A stretch of DNA of 64,000 bases, taken from positions 310,001-374,000 of the forward strand of contig NZ_FRCQ01000001.1 in assembly GCF_900142965.1 (NCBI RefSeq). Direction: 5' to 3'. Shown here piece after piece: positions 37,311-46,014 of the stretch. Each line of letters opens with the position of its first letter. Position 1 is the stretch's first letter. The notes under the pieces are model-generated. The model was not told the DNA's origin and did no database searches. It was given only the letters and a program-made list of their open reading frames with translations. This DNA is from Rhizobacter sp. OV335. GTDB taxonomy: Bacteria; Pseudomonadota; Gammaproteobacteria; Burkholderiales; Burkholderiaceae_C. Position numbers and translations under genes: made by a program.

Positions 37311-38486
37311 TCATTGTGAAGCGGAAGCGCGGCCGTGGGGGTACGGCAGCACCGTCGCGAAGCTGGCGATGCACAGCAGCAGCATCGCCGTGGCCAGCGG
37401 CAGCGCCGAGTGGCCCGACATGAACGGCGCGACGCCCTGCGTGCCGAGCGCGCCGGCCGCCAGGATGGCCAGCATCAGCATCGCGGATGCGCGGCCCATC
37501 TGCACCGGCGGCAAGGCCAGCGCCTCGCTGAACGCGGCTGGGCCGCGCACCGCGAGCACTGCGCAGAAGGCGCACCAGAACACCGCGACGCTGGCGAAGC
37601 CCGGCTGCCCGAGCCAGGCCAGCAACACGAAGCCGCCGCACAGCGCCACGTGCGCCGCGCAGCCGAACTGCACCGCGCGCGCCGCGCCGAAGCGTCGGCT
37701 GATGCGCCCCGACTGGCTGGCCACCGCCATGAAGCACAGCACGCTCATCAGCTGCAGCGCGGCGAAGCTGCCGGCGCCGAGCCCGAACGCATGCACCATC
37801 AGCTGCGGCGCGCTTGCGACGAAGCTCAGCAGCGCGCCGAAGCACAGCGCATGGCACAGCGCGAGGCGCAGGTACTTGCGGTTGCCGAGGATCTGGACGT
37901 AGCCCGAGGCCGCGCTGCGGTCCAGCCCCGGCAGCTCGCGCGGCGTGACCCGCACGACGAAGGGCAGCGCGAGCAGCGTGACGACGCCGAGGATCCAGAA
38001 CGTCGCGCGCCAGTCCATCACCAGCAGCAGCGCGCTGCCGAGCAGCGGCCCGGCGGCCGGCACCGCCGACTCGATCATCGCGATCGATGCGATGCCCTTC
38101 ACCGCATGCTCGTCGGACAGCGTCGCGCGCACCACGCTCGGCGCGACCACCGTCGCGGCGCCGGCAGCGGCGCCCTGCAGCGCGCGCATCGCGAGCAGCC
38201 AGCCGATGTCGGGTGCGAGCGCGCAGCCGAAGGCGCTGAGCACCAGCAGCGAGACGCCGATCAGCACGCAGCGGCGCGGCCCGAGCTGCGTCATCGCCTC
38301 GCCCCAGATCAGCTGCGACGCGGCCAGCCCGGCGAGGAACACCGCGACCGTCGCCTGCGCCAGCGTCACGTCGATGCCGAGCGAGGCCTGCAGCGTCGGC
38401 ACGGCGGGCAGGAACAGGTCCATCGCCAGCATGCTGGTGGCGGTGACGATGGACAGCGGCAGGACGGTGCGGACGGTGGACGGCAT
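37311..38486 (-). CDS. MFS transporter, Bcr/CflA family
   Basis: Multidrug-type exporter of 391 residues with twelve membrane segments. The N-terminal SMLAMDLFLPAVPTLQASLG is the Bcr/CflA signature, and LIWGEAMTQLGPRRCVLIG the first loop. It follows the YciI gene in the same direction with a 25-base gap on the other side. Substrate not predictable; bicyclomycin or chloramphenicol efflux is known for relatives only. Confidence 0.88.
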   Translation of the reverse strand: MPSTVRTVLPLSIVTATSMLAMDLFLPAVPTLQASLGIDVTLAQATVAVFLAGLAASQLIWGEAMTQLGPRRCVLIGVSLLVLSAFGCALAPDIGWLLAMRALQGAAAGAATVVAPSVVRATLSDEHAVKGIASIAMIESAVPAAGPLLGSALLLVMDWRATFWILGVVTLLALPFVVRVTPRELPGLDRSAASGYVQILGNRKYLRLALCHALCFGALLSFVASAPQLMVHAFGLGAGSFAALQLMSVLCFMAVASQSGRISRRFGAARAVQFGCAAHVALCGGFVLLAWLGQPGFASVAVFWCAFCAVLAVRGPAAFSEALALPPVQMGRASAMLMLAILAAGALGTQGVAPFMSGHSALPLATAMLLLCIASFATVLPYPHGRASASQ

Positions 38487-38555
38487 CGCGGGGCGGCAAG
38501 GCAGGGCGCCGACTGTAGCTGCTATCGTCACGCCGCACTCTCCCCAAGGAACACC

Positions 38556-38975
38556 ATGTCGAGCTACATCGAAGGCGCACTGACCCAGGACGAACGCGTG
38601 CTGCACTATGCCCACGTGAGCCTGTGGTCGCTGTGGGTGCCGCTGCTGGTCGGGCTGGTGCTGCTGCCGGCCTTCGGCATCGGGCTGATCGCCTGGGGCT
38701 ATGCCTACGTGATGTACAAGACCACCGAGCTGGCGGTGACGAACAAGCGGGTGATCGTCAAGCAGGGCTTCATCTCGCGGCAGACGATCGAGATCAACAT
38801 CAACAAGGTCGAGTCGATCCAGGTCGACCAGACGGTGATGGGCCGTATGCTGGACTACGGCTCGCTGCTGATCTCGGGCGCCGGCTCGCCGCAGGCGCCG
38901 CTGAGCGGCATCTCGAAGCCGCTCGCGTTCCGCCGGGCGTTCATGGAAGCGCAGGACGGCGCCTCTCACCGCTGA
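38556..38975 (+). CDS. Bacterial PH-domain membrane protein (DUF304 type)
   Basis: Protein of 139 residues with two hydrophobic segments at about 23-52 and a C-terminal bPH_2 domain ([20 protein letters not shown], then [23 protein letters not shown]). These are YdbS/YdbT-like membrane proteins of uncertain role. It is divergent from the Bcr/CflA gene. AAGGAACACC precedes the start. The next gene begins 23 bases later in the same direction. Confidence 0.88.
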   Translation: MSSYIEGALTQDERVLHYAHVSLWSLWVPLLVGLVLLPAFGIGLIAWGYAYVMYKTTELAVTNKRVIVKQGFISRQTIEININKVESIQVDQTVMGRMLDYGSLLISGAGSPQAPLSGISKPLAFRRAFMEAQDGASHR

Positions 38976-38998
38976 TCTCACCGCTGAAGGGAGTCCCC

Positions 38999-39784
38999 AT
39001 GCCCAAGTTCGCCGCCAACCTGAGCCTGATGTACACCGAGCACGACTTCGTCGACCGTTTCGGCGCCGCGGCGCGCGACGGCTTCGACGCGGTCGAGTGC
39101 CTGTTCCCGTACGACGTGCCGGCCGCCGAGCTGAAGGCGCGCCTTCAGGGGAACGGGCTGCGGCAGGTGTTGTTCAATGCGCCGCCCGGGGATGCAACGC
39201 AAGGCGAGCGCGGCCTGGCCTGCCTGCCGGGCCGTGAGGCCGCGTTCCGCGAAGGCATCGAGCATGCGCTGGCGCTGGCCGCGGAGATCGGTTGCCCGCG
39301 CCTGCACGTGATGGCGGGCATCGCGCCGCCCGAGGTCGACCGCGCCTGGCTGCGCGAGTGCTATGTCGCCAACCTCGACTGGGCCGCCGGCCACGCCGCG
39401 CCGGCGGGCATCGAGCTGACGATCGAGCCGATCAACACGCGCGACATCCCCGGCTACTTCCTGAACCGGCAGTCGGAAGCGCATGCCGTCGTCGTCGAAC
39501 TGGGCCGGCCCAACCTCAAGGTGCAGATGGATCTCTACCACTGCCAGATCGTCGAGGGCGATGTCGAGATGAAGCTGCGCCACTACCTGCCGAGCGGCCG
39601 CGTCGGCCACCTGCAGGTGGCCGGCGTGCCGCAGCGGCACGAGCCCGATGTCGGCGAGTTGAACTGCGCCCACCTGTTCGACGTGATCGACGAACTCGGC
39701 TGGGACGGCCACATCGGCTGCGAATACCGGCCGCGCGCCGGCACCTCGGCCGGGCTCGGCTGGTGGCGTCAGCGCTCGGCCTGA
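38999..39784 (+). CDS. Hydroxypyruvate isomerase-like TIM-barrel protein
   Basis: Protein of 261 residues of the Hyi/OtnI family, which isomerises hydroxypyruvate or 2-oxo-tetronate with tartronate-type products. It begins [21 protein letters not shown]. Metal-binding glutamates are expected in [14 protein letters not shown] and in [28 protein letters not shown] is a further signature. Which of the two activities applies is unclear, since no gcl or otn partner lies nearby. Its end overlaps the convergent nucleotidase gene by 16 bases. Confidence 0.9.
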   Translation: MPKFAANLSLMYTEHDFVDRFGAAARDGFDAVECLFPYDVPAAELKARLQGNGLRQVLFNAPPGDATQGERGLACLPGREAAFREGIEHALALAAEIGCPRLHVMAGIAPPEVDRAWLRECYVANLDWAAGHAAPAGIELTIEPINTRDIPGYFLNRQSEAHAVVVELGRPNLKVQMDLYHCQIVEGDVEMKLRHYLPSGRVGHLQVAGVPQRHEPDVGELNCAHLFDVIDELGWDGHIGCEYRPRAGTSAGLGWWRQRSA

Positions 39785-40704
39785 ACCACGGCTGCCACCT
39801 GCGCGATCAGGTTCGACACGCCGGCCGCGACATGGCCCGACGGCACATGGGCCGATGCGTTCTCGATGTGGCCGGTCTGGTCGTCGAAGAAGAAGTCGGG
39901 CTCGAACTCGCGCAGGAACTCGCCCTTCGGCAGCCCGCCGAGGAACATCGCCTCGTCGACCTCGATGTGCCAGTCCATCAGCGTGCGGATCGCGCGCTCG
40001 TGGGCCGGCGCGCTGCGCGCGGTGACGAGCGCGGTGCGCACGCGCATCGCCGGCGAAGCCTGGCGCTGCAGCAGCTGCAGCGCCTCGAGCAGCGGCTTGA
40101 ACGGCCCGGCCGGCAGCGGCTTCAGCGCCTTGTCGCGCTCGTGCGCCTGGAAGGCATCGAGCCCGGCGCTCTGGAACACCTGCTCCGCCTCGTCGGAGAA
40201 CAGCACCGCGTCGCCGTCGAACGCGATGCGCACCTCGTGCGGATGCGCGTCGGAGGCGCGCGCCGAGTGCGGGTAGACGCGCGCGGCCGGCACGCCGGCC
40301 TCGAGCGCCGAGCGCACGTCGGCCTCGTTGGTCGACAGGAACAGGTGGGCGTTCAGCGGGCGCAGGTAGCGCCACGGCGATTCGCCGCGCGTGAACACGC
40401 CCCGCTGGATCGGCAGCCCGTAGTGCTGGGCCGAGCGGAACACCCGCATGCCCGACACCGGGTCGTTGCGCGACAGGATCACCACCTCGACCGAGGCCTG
40501 CGGTGACGCCGCGTTGAACGCGAGCAGCTTGTTGACCAGCGAGAACGCGACGCCCGGCTTGGCCGGCTCGGCGACGCGCTGCAGCTGCAGTTGCATGTAG
40601 GCGCGGTCGTCCTTGGCTTCGAAGAGCTGGTTCTCTTCTTCGAAGTCGAACAGGGCGCGCGAGGAAATGGCCACGACGAGCTGGCCGGCGAGGGTGGCGG
40701 GCAT
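39769..40704 (-). CDS. Cytosolic 5'-nucleotidase (NT5C1-like)
   Basis: 5'-nucleotidase family protein of 311 residues, close to the eukaryotic cytosolic NT5C1 domain (Pfam 5_nucleotid). It begins [20 protein letters not shown], where the HAD-type nucleophile is Asp within FDFEEE, and ends with [11 protein letters not shown], the late acidic motif. It hydrolyses nucleoside monophosphates in the family. It is unrelated to the periplasmic SoxB fold. Convergent overlap of 16 bases with the isomerase gene. Confidence 0.88.
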   Translation of the reverse strand: MPATLAGQLVVAISSRALFDFEEENQLFEAKDDRAYMQLQLQRVAEPAKPGVAFSLVNKLLAFNAASPQASVEVVILSRNDPVSGMRVFRSAQHYGLPIQRGVFTRGESPWRYLRPLNAHLFLSTNEADVRSALEAGVPAARVYPHSARASDAHPHEVRIAFDGDAVLFSDEAEQVFQSAGLDAFQAHERDKALKPLPAGPFKPLLEALQLLQRQASPAMRVRTALVTARSAPAHERAIRTLMDWHIEVDEAMFLGGLPKGEFLREFEPDFFFDDQTGHIENASAHVPSGHVAAGVSNLIAQVAAVVQAER

Positions 40705-40831
40705 CGCCGGATCATACGGGTGGGTCGCGCTGAAACAAACGAAACAAAGCCGGGCGTTGCGGAAACGGGGTTGATACCCACCGCTTCGACACTGATGGCA
40801 TACCAACACGCACAACCGCCCGGAGCCCCCC

Positions 40832-41035
40832 ATGACCGCGACCCTCGTCACCACCACGCTGCAACGCCTGTTCTCCCGCCGGGCTGCCACGCCGGTGCGT
40901 CGTCCGTCGCGCGTCGCGGTGCAGCGCGCCCGTTTCGCGCAGACGCACCGGCTGGAGTTCGCCGACACCAAGCCGGAGGTGTTCCGCAGCGAGGCCTTCG
41001 GCGAGGACATCGCCCACCTGCACCTCAGCCTGTGA
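40832..41035 (+). CDS. Small basic hypothetical protein
   Basis: Unnamed protein of 67 residues, very basic at first (RRAATPVRRPSRVAVQRARF) and ending with FGEDIAHLHLSL. GGAG lies just before the ATG. No signal or membrane segment. It precedes the response-regulator gene by 142 bases. The coding assignment rests on size, Shine-Dalgarno match and a stop-free frame, so it is less certain than the neighbours. Confidence 0.5.
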   Translation: MTATLVTTTLQRLFSRRAATPVRRPSRVAVQRARFAQTHRLEFADTKPEVFRSEAFGEDIAHLHLSL

Positions 41036-41177
41036 GCGGCCGCCGATGAACACGCCGACCGCCACCGAATGGATCACCGCGGTGCTGAGCGGTGCGAACC
41101 GCGCCGGCATTGCGCCGCCGGACCGATATGATCCGGCGCGAACCCCCCGCGACAACCCGCAACGAGGCATCTTCCCC

Positions 41178-41936
41178 ATGGCGTCCGGCGCGCAAGCCGC
41201 CATCCCTGTCGTGCTGGTCGTCGACGACGAACCGGAGATTCGCTCGCTGCTGAGCGAGTACTTCGGCCGCCACGGCCTGGTCGTGCGCACCGCGCAAGAT
41301 GCTGCGCAGGCGCGCGAGATGCTCGCCGAATCGCTGCCCGACCTGGCCATCCTCGACGTCAACATGCCCGGCGAGAACGGCCTGTCGCTGGCGCGCTGGA
41401 TGCGCGAGCGCCACCCGCACATGGGGCTGGTGATGCTGACGACCGCCGGCGAATCGATCGACCGCATCGTCGGGCTGGAGCTCGGTGCCGACGACTACGT
41501 GCCCAAGCCCTTCGAGATGCGCGAGCTGCTGGCCCGCATCCGCGCGGTGCTGCGCCGCGTGACGCTCGCCACCCTCGCGCCGCAGGTGGCGGCCGCCGCG
41601 TCGCAGCCGACGCCATGCAAGCGCGTGCGCTTCGGCATCTGCGAACTCGACCTCGACCAGCGCCGGCTGTTCGCGCTCGACGGCCACGAGGTCGAGATCA
41701 GCGCCGCCGAGTTCGACCTGCTGTCGCTGTTCGCGCGCAACCCGAACCGGCCGCTGAACCGCGACCAGATCATGGAGCAGGCGCACAACCGCGGCTGGGA
41801 CGTGTTCGACCGCTCGATCGACCTGCGCGTGATGCGGCTGCGCCGCAAGATCGAATCCAACCCCGACAAGCCGGAAGTGCTGAAGACCGTTCGCAACGTG
41901 GGCTACGTGTTCGTGCCCCACGTTGCGGATGCATGA
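41178..41936 (+). CDS. OmpR-type response regulator
   Basis: Response regulator of 252 residues. The receiver domain (about 11-128) has acidic residues VDDEPE and the phospho-acceptor Asp60 in AILDVNMPG, with LTTAG and KPF motifs. The winged-helix domain (about 150-248) ends VRNVGYVFVPH. A 19-residue alanine-rich linker joins them. The start at 41178 (MASGAQAAIPV) leaves a normal N-terminus; a longer start 44 codons upstream is unlikely. Its stop overlaps the kinase start (ATGA). Confidence 0.92.
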   Translation: MASGAQAAIPVVLVVDDEPEIRSLLSEYFGRHGLVVRTAQDAAQAREMLAESLPDLAILDVNMPGENGLSLARWMRERHPHMGLVMLTTAGESIDRIVGLELGADDYVPKPFEMRELLARIRAVLRRVTLATLAPQVAAAASQPTPCKRVRFGICELDLDQRRLFALDGHEVEISAAEFDLLSLFARNPNRPLNRDQIMEQAHNRGWDVFDRSIDLRVMRLRRKIESNPDKPEVLKTVRNVGYVFVPHVADA

Positions 41937-43933
41937 CGACAGGATTGCAGCGCGAGTTCAGCTGGACCGGCCACCTGCGATGGGGCGAGCGCCCCGGCGA
42001 GGCGGACAGTGCGGCGCTGGACCCGGCGCTGATGAGTTCGCTGCTCGACCACATCACCGCGCGCGTCGCGGTGATCGACCGTGATCACTGCTATCGGTAT
42101 GCGAACGGCGAGGCGGCCGGCTTCTTCGGGCTGACGCCGAAGCAGATCGCCGGCCGGCACCTGGCCGACGTGATCGGCCGCGCGTCGTACGAAGGCTACC
42201 TGCCATGGGCCGAGCGGCTGTTCGGCGGCGAATCGCTGCGCTGGCAGGGCTGGGTCGAGTACCCGGTGCGAGGGCGCCGCTTCATCCAGGAAACGATGGT
42301 GCCGTACGGGCCGGCCGGCGAGCCGGTGCAGGCGATCGTCGTGTTCGGGCGCGACCACACCGAGCTGAAGCTGCACGAAGAGGCGCTGGCCCGCCAGGTC
42401 GAGCAGCTGCGCGCCAGCGAGGCGCTGAAATCGGCCATCGTCGACCATGCGCTGGCGGCGCTGATCTCGACCGACGGGCAGGGCTGCATCGTCGAGTTCA
42501 ACCCGTCGGCCGAGGCGATGTTCGGCCACCGCCGCGCCGAGGTGCTGGGCCGGCGTGTCAGCGAGGTCGTGATGCCCGAGCGCTACCGCGCCGCGCACGA
42601 CGCCGGCATGGCGCGGCTCGCCGGCGGCGGTGCGCCGCGCGTGCTGGGCCGGCGCATGGAGCTGTTCGGGCTGCGCGCCGACGGCCGCGAGTTCCCGATC
42701 GAAATGGTGCTGTGGCGCAGCGACGTCGGCGGCACGGTGTTCTACACCGCATCGATGGTCGACGTGACCGAGCGGCACGGTGCCGCGCAGCAGATCGAGC
42801 GCCAGCGCGAGGCGCTGCGCCAGAGCGAGAAGCTGACCGCGATGGGCAGCCTGCTGGCCGGCGTGGCGCACGAGCTGAACAACCCGCTCGCGATCGTGAT
42901 GGGGCGCGCCAGCCTGCTGGAAGAGAAGTGCGAGGACGATGCGCTGAAGGCCGACGTGCTGCGCATCCGCGAGGCCGCCGAGCGCTGCGGGCGCATCGTG
43001 CGCACCTTCCTCGACATGGCGCGCAGCAAGCCGCCGCAGCGCGGCACGATCGACATCAACGACCTGGTGCGGGCCGCGGTCGAGATGCTGCACTACGGTT
43101 ACCGCACGCACGGCATCGAGCTGGAAACCGAGCTGGAGGCGGCGTTGCCGGCCATCAATGCCGACGGCGACCAGATCGGCCAAGTGGTGCTGAACCTGCT
43201 GATCAATGCGCAGCAGGCGCTGGCCGGGCAAGGCACGCGCCGGCGCGTGAAGGTGCAGACGGGGGTCGAGGCGCGGCGCGACAACCGCGCGCAGCGGGTG
43301 TGGCTGCGCGTGGCCGACAGCGGGCCGGGCGTGTCGCCGGAGCATGCGGCGCGCGTCTTCGAACCGTTCTTCACGACCAAGGCCGAGGGCATCGGCACCG
43401 GGCTCGGCCTGGCGGTGTCGCGCTCGCTGGCGCGCGAGCACGGCGGCGACCTGATCCTCGAGGCGGCGGGCGCGGAGGGCGGCGCGAGCTTCCGGCTCAG
43501 CGTACCGGTCAGCGGCGTGGCCGACGAGGCGGTGGTGGCGCCGCGCGCCGAGCCGGCCGAGGCACCGGCGCAGGCGCGCCTGCTGGTGGTCGACGACGAG
43601 GCCGAGCTGCTGGGCCTGATGCGCGAGATGCTGGAGGGCGCCGGCTACGACGTGGCGACCGCAGAATCGGGCGCGGTCGCGCTGGAAATGCTGGAGACGG
43701 CGCGCTTCGACGCGATCGTCTCCGACCTGCGCATGCCCGATGTCGACGGCGCGGCGCTGTGGCGCGAGGTGAGCCGGCGCCGGCCGCAGCTTGCGCGGCA
43801 CATGCTGTTCGTGACCGGCGACACCTTGTCGCCCGATGCGCGCGAGTTCCTGAAAGAGGCGCGCTGCACCGGGCTGGACAAGCCGTTCTCGAAGGCGGAC
43901 CTGCTGGCGCGGGTGGCGGCGCTGGTGGCCTAG
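41933..43933 (+). CDS. Hybrid sensor histidine kinase with C-terminal receiver
   Basis: Cytoplasmic hybrid kinase of 666 residues, with no membrane segment. PAS domains at about 35-150 and 165-285, HisKA near residues 315-375 with the phospho-histidine in GVAHELNNPLAI, HATPase at about 430-540 (NLLINAQQAL, DSGPGV, GTGLGLAVS), and a receiver domain at about 555-660 with its aspartate in SDLRMPDVDG. It partners the OmpR-type regulator encoded just upstream, whose stop overlaps this start. The sensed signal is unknown; PAS domains suggest a ligand or redox cue. Confidence 0.92.
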   Translation: MTTGLQREFSWTGHLRWGERPGEADSAALDPALMSSLLDHITARVAVIDRDHCYRYANGEAAGFFGLTPKQIAGRHLADVIGRASYEGYLPWAERLFGGESLRWQGWVEYPVRGRRFIQETMVPYGPAGEPVQAIVVFGRDHTELKLHEEALARQVEQLRASEALKSAIVDHALAALISTDGQGCIVEFNPSAEAMFGHRRAEVLGRRVSEVVMPERYRAAHDAGMARLAGGGAPRVLGRRMELFGLRADGREFPIEMVLWRSDVGGTVFYTASMVDVTERHGAAQQIERQREALRQSEKLTAMGSLLAGVAHELNNPLAIVMGRASLLEEKCEDDALKADVLRIREAAERCGRIVRTFLDMARSKPPQRGTIDINDLVRAAVEMLHYGYRTHGIELETELEAALPAINADGDQIGQVVLNLLINAQQALAGQGTRRRVKVQTGVEARRDNRAQRVWLRVADSGPGVSPEHAARVFEPFFTTKAEGIGTGLGLAVSRSLAREHGGDLILEAAGAEGGASFRLSVPVSGVADEAVVAPRAEPAEAPAQARLLVVDDEAELLGLMREMLEGAGYDVATAESGAVALEMLETARFDAIVSDLRMPDVDGAALWREVSRRRPQLARHMLFVTGDTLSPDAREFLKEARCTGLDKPFSKADLLARVAALVA

Positions 43934-43949
43934 CCGCCTTGGCGCCCCC

Positions 43950-44438
43950 TTACTTCAGGATCGTCTTCTCCGAGTGTCCGAAGAGGAGGATCGTGCGCAT
44001 GCGGCCTGCGGCGTCGAATTCGACGACGTCGTACCCCCAGAAGCCGGCCTCGCCCTTGGCATCGACGAATTGCCAGGTCGCCAAGCCGTGGTTCTCCCAG
44101 CCCAGCATTTCGTTCATCCGGAACAGCCCGCCCGGGCTGCGCTTCTGGAACACTTCGAGATGGGCGATCACCTCTGCAATTCCGCGGCGTGTTTGAAGCG
44201 GGTTGGTGAAGACGACGTCTTCCGAAAGACTGTCGCGCAGCAGTGCGAGTCGCCTGCTGTCGTCGATCGGCGCCCACGCGGAAAGATAGGTTTCGTAGGT
44301 CCGCGCGCGCGGATCCGACTTCGCGGATGGACCTCCGGGAATGGCTTGCGCGGCGAGTGAAAGCGCCGGCGAACCACCACTGGAAAGGAGAAGCAAAGAG
44401 ATGGCCATTACTTTTCGTCGTTGCATCAGGACTGACAT
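43950..44438 (-). CDS. NTF2-like/SnoaL-like exported protein
   Basis: Protein of 162 residues with a signal peptide (SLLLLSSGGSPALSLAAQA, about residues 13-31). The mature part has the nuclear transport factor 2-like fold, seen as YETYLSAWAPIDDSRRLALL at the start and VVEFDAAGRMRTILLFG near the end. I chose the ATG at 44438 because GGAG sits six bases upstream. It is divergent from a LysR-type regulator with a palindrome between, so it is probably the target of that regulator. Ligand unknown. Confidence 0.75.
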   Translation of the reverse strand: MSVLMQRRKVMAISLLLLSSGGSPALSLAAQAIPGGPSAKSDPRARTYETYLSAWAPIDDSRRLALLRDSLSEDVVFTNPLQTRRGIAEVIAHLEVFQKRSPGGLFRMNEMLGWENHGLATWQFVDAKGEAGFWGYDVVEFDAAGRMRTILLFGHSEKTILK

Positions 44439-44510
44439 GCGGATCTCCATTGACAAGGCATGCGCAAAGTCTGCCCGGCGCCCGGGGGCACGGGAACCCG
44501 CACGATGGGC

Positions 44511-44526
44511 AAGGCAAAGTTGCCTT
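44511..44526. promoter_or_regulatory. Palindrome between the NTF2-like gene and lysR-type gene
   Basis: AAGGCAA-AG-TTGCCTT is a perfect 7-bp inverted repeat, 30 bases upstream of the LysR-type start. It lies in the divergent gap (44439-44555) where such regulators bind. It does not fit a clean T-N11-A box, so the assignment is tentative. Confidence 0.4.
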
Positions 44527-44555
44527 TCGGGCCATGCGAAGCTCGCCTGAACCGC

Positions 44556-45482
44556 ATGCTTGACAGCGAACTCTCCCTCTCCCAGCTTCGGTGCTTCGTC
44601 GCGGTCGTCGATTTCCGCTCGCTGACGGAAGCAGCCCGTCAATTGGGCATGTCCCCGGCGAGCATGTCCAAGGCCATCACGAGGCTGGAACAGACCAGCG
44701 GCGTCAAGCTCTTTCATCGGTCCACGCATGCACTGTCATTGAGCCAGGACGGCGAGCGGCTGGTGGGTGCGGCGCGCGAGGCGGTGCGCGCGGCCAGCGT
44801 CTTCAGCAAATCGGCGGGGGCGCGCCATCAGGACGGTACGTCGGGCTGGATCCGGATCACCGCGGCGGTGGCCTTTGCACGCGAGGTCCTGACGCCGTTG
44901 CTGGCGGATTTCGGCCGCGAGCACCCGACCGTCCGGATCGATCTTCGCGCCACGAACGAACTCGTCGACCTCGCCAGGGATGGCGTCGACCTGGCCATCC
45001 GCAGCGGGTCGCTGTCCGACCTTCCAGGGCATCTCCAATCCCTCTGGTTCAAGTTCCCCTGGGTGGTCTGCGCCGCACCGCAGTACCTCAGCGGAAAGCC
45101 GCTTCCATCGTGCCCCGAAGACATCGGTCAGCATCGGGTGATCGGGTTCAGGAACCAGCACACCGGGCAGGTTCGAGCGTGGACGTTCTGCCGGCCGGGA
45201 GCCGACGCCGAGGAAATCCGCCTGGTGCCCGAGCCCGCGATGGTCTTCGACGACGGAGCGGCCGCCGCGCTGGCCGGGATTCAAGGGGCCGGCCTGATCG
45301 CCGCGCCGTTGTGGCTGGTCGCCGGCGCCCTCGAAGCGGGGCAATTGGTGGAACTGTTGAGCGATTGGAGAGCGGCTGCTGCGCCCATCAGCTTCTTGCG
45401 GCGAGAGCGACACCTCGTGCCGGAGCGCGTCGACAAGCTCATCGCGTTCCTCCGCGCCCGACCGCCACTCGCGGGCGACTGA
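44556..45482 (+). CDS. LysR-family transcriptional regulator
   Basis: LysR-type regulator of 308 residues. The winged helix-turn-helix covers about residues 8-65 (FVAVVDFRSLTEAARQLGMS, SKAITRLEQTSGVKLFHR). The effector domain starts near residue 95 and belongs to the CrgA-like group. The start at 44556 gives the family-typical MLDSELSLSQLRCFV; a 32-residue upstream extension in frame is not credible. It is divergent from the NTF2-like gene and ends seven bases from the convergent globin gene. Confidence 0.93.
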   Translation: MLDSELSLSQLRCFVAVVDFRSLTEAARQLGMSPASMSKAITRLEQTSGVKLFHRSTHALSLSQDGERLVGAAREAVRAASVFSKSAGARHQDGTSGWIRITAAVAFAREVLTPLLADFGREHPTVRIDLRATNELVDLARDGVDLAIRSGSLSDLPGHLQSLWFKFPWVVCAAPQYLSGKPLPSCPEDIGQHRVIGFRNQHTGQVRAWTFCRPGADAEEIRLVPEPAMVFDDGAAAALAGIQGAGLIAAPLWLVAGALEAGQLVELLSDWRAAAAPISFLRRERHLVPERVDKLIAFLRARPPLAGD

Positions 45483-45489
45483 AGAGGGG

Positions 45490-45909
45490 TCAGGCCACCG
45501 CGCCCTCGCGCGCCGCCTCGATCATCGTGCGCGACACGATGCCATACATCGCCACCCACGCGTCGTGCACCTCGGGCGTGAACGCGTCGCCGAGGCCTTC
45601 GCGCAGTGTCCTGATCAGCGCGGCGCCCACGGTCGCGTAGTGCTCGGCGTGCACGCCGTAGCCGGCATGGCGGCGGCCGAGCAGGCGCAGTGCGGCATGC
45701 AGCGTGAACGGATCGTCGAGCACGCGGATCGCCGCGGCCAGCATCGTCATCAGGCGCTCGCCCTGGTGGCGGATGTCGGTGCGAAAGAGTTCGCGCAGGC
45801 CGGGGTCGGCGGCGAACAGGTTCTCGTAGAAGCGCTGCGCGGTGTCGGCGGCGTGCGGCTGCACCAGGTTGAAGCTGTGGCGGATCAGGTGGATGTCGTG
45901 CGGGGTCAT
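45490..45909 (-). CDS. Single-domain bacterial hemoglobin (globin family)
   Basis: Single-domain globin of 139 residues, close in form to Vitreoscilla hemoglobin. The proximal heme histidine is His81 in GRRHAGYGVHAEHY, the distal-side Gln is Gln49 (RHQGERL), and Tyr28 sits at the B10 position. It likely binds oxygen or detoxifies nitric oxide. No reductase domain follows, so it is not a flavohemoglobin. Location cytoplasmic. Confidence 0.9.
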   Translation of the reverse strand: MTPHDIHLIRHSFNLVQPHAADTAQRFYENLFAADPGLRELFRTDIRHQGERLMTMLAAAIRVLDDPFTLHAALRLLGRRHAGYGVHAEHYATVGAALIRTLREGLGDAFTPEVHDAWVAMYGIVSRTMIEAAREGAVA

Positions 45910-46014
45910 TCGGTGGATTCCTTGCGATGTCTGGCACGCAAGGATGGCGACCGATTGATTCGATGCCGTTTCGACGCCGGCTCCTGCGTGTTTCGTTGGT
46001 TGCCCGGCCTGGAC

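Noticed and set aside
39769-40704. The 5'-nucleotidase as a possible SoxB
   Set aside because: SoxB is a periplasmic metallophosphatase-fold protein with a Tat signal and a dimanganese site. This protein is an NT5C1-like, signal-less cytosolic type.
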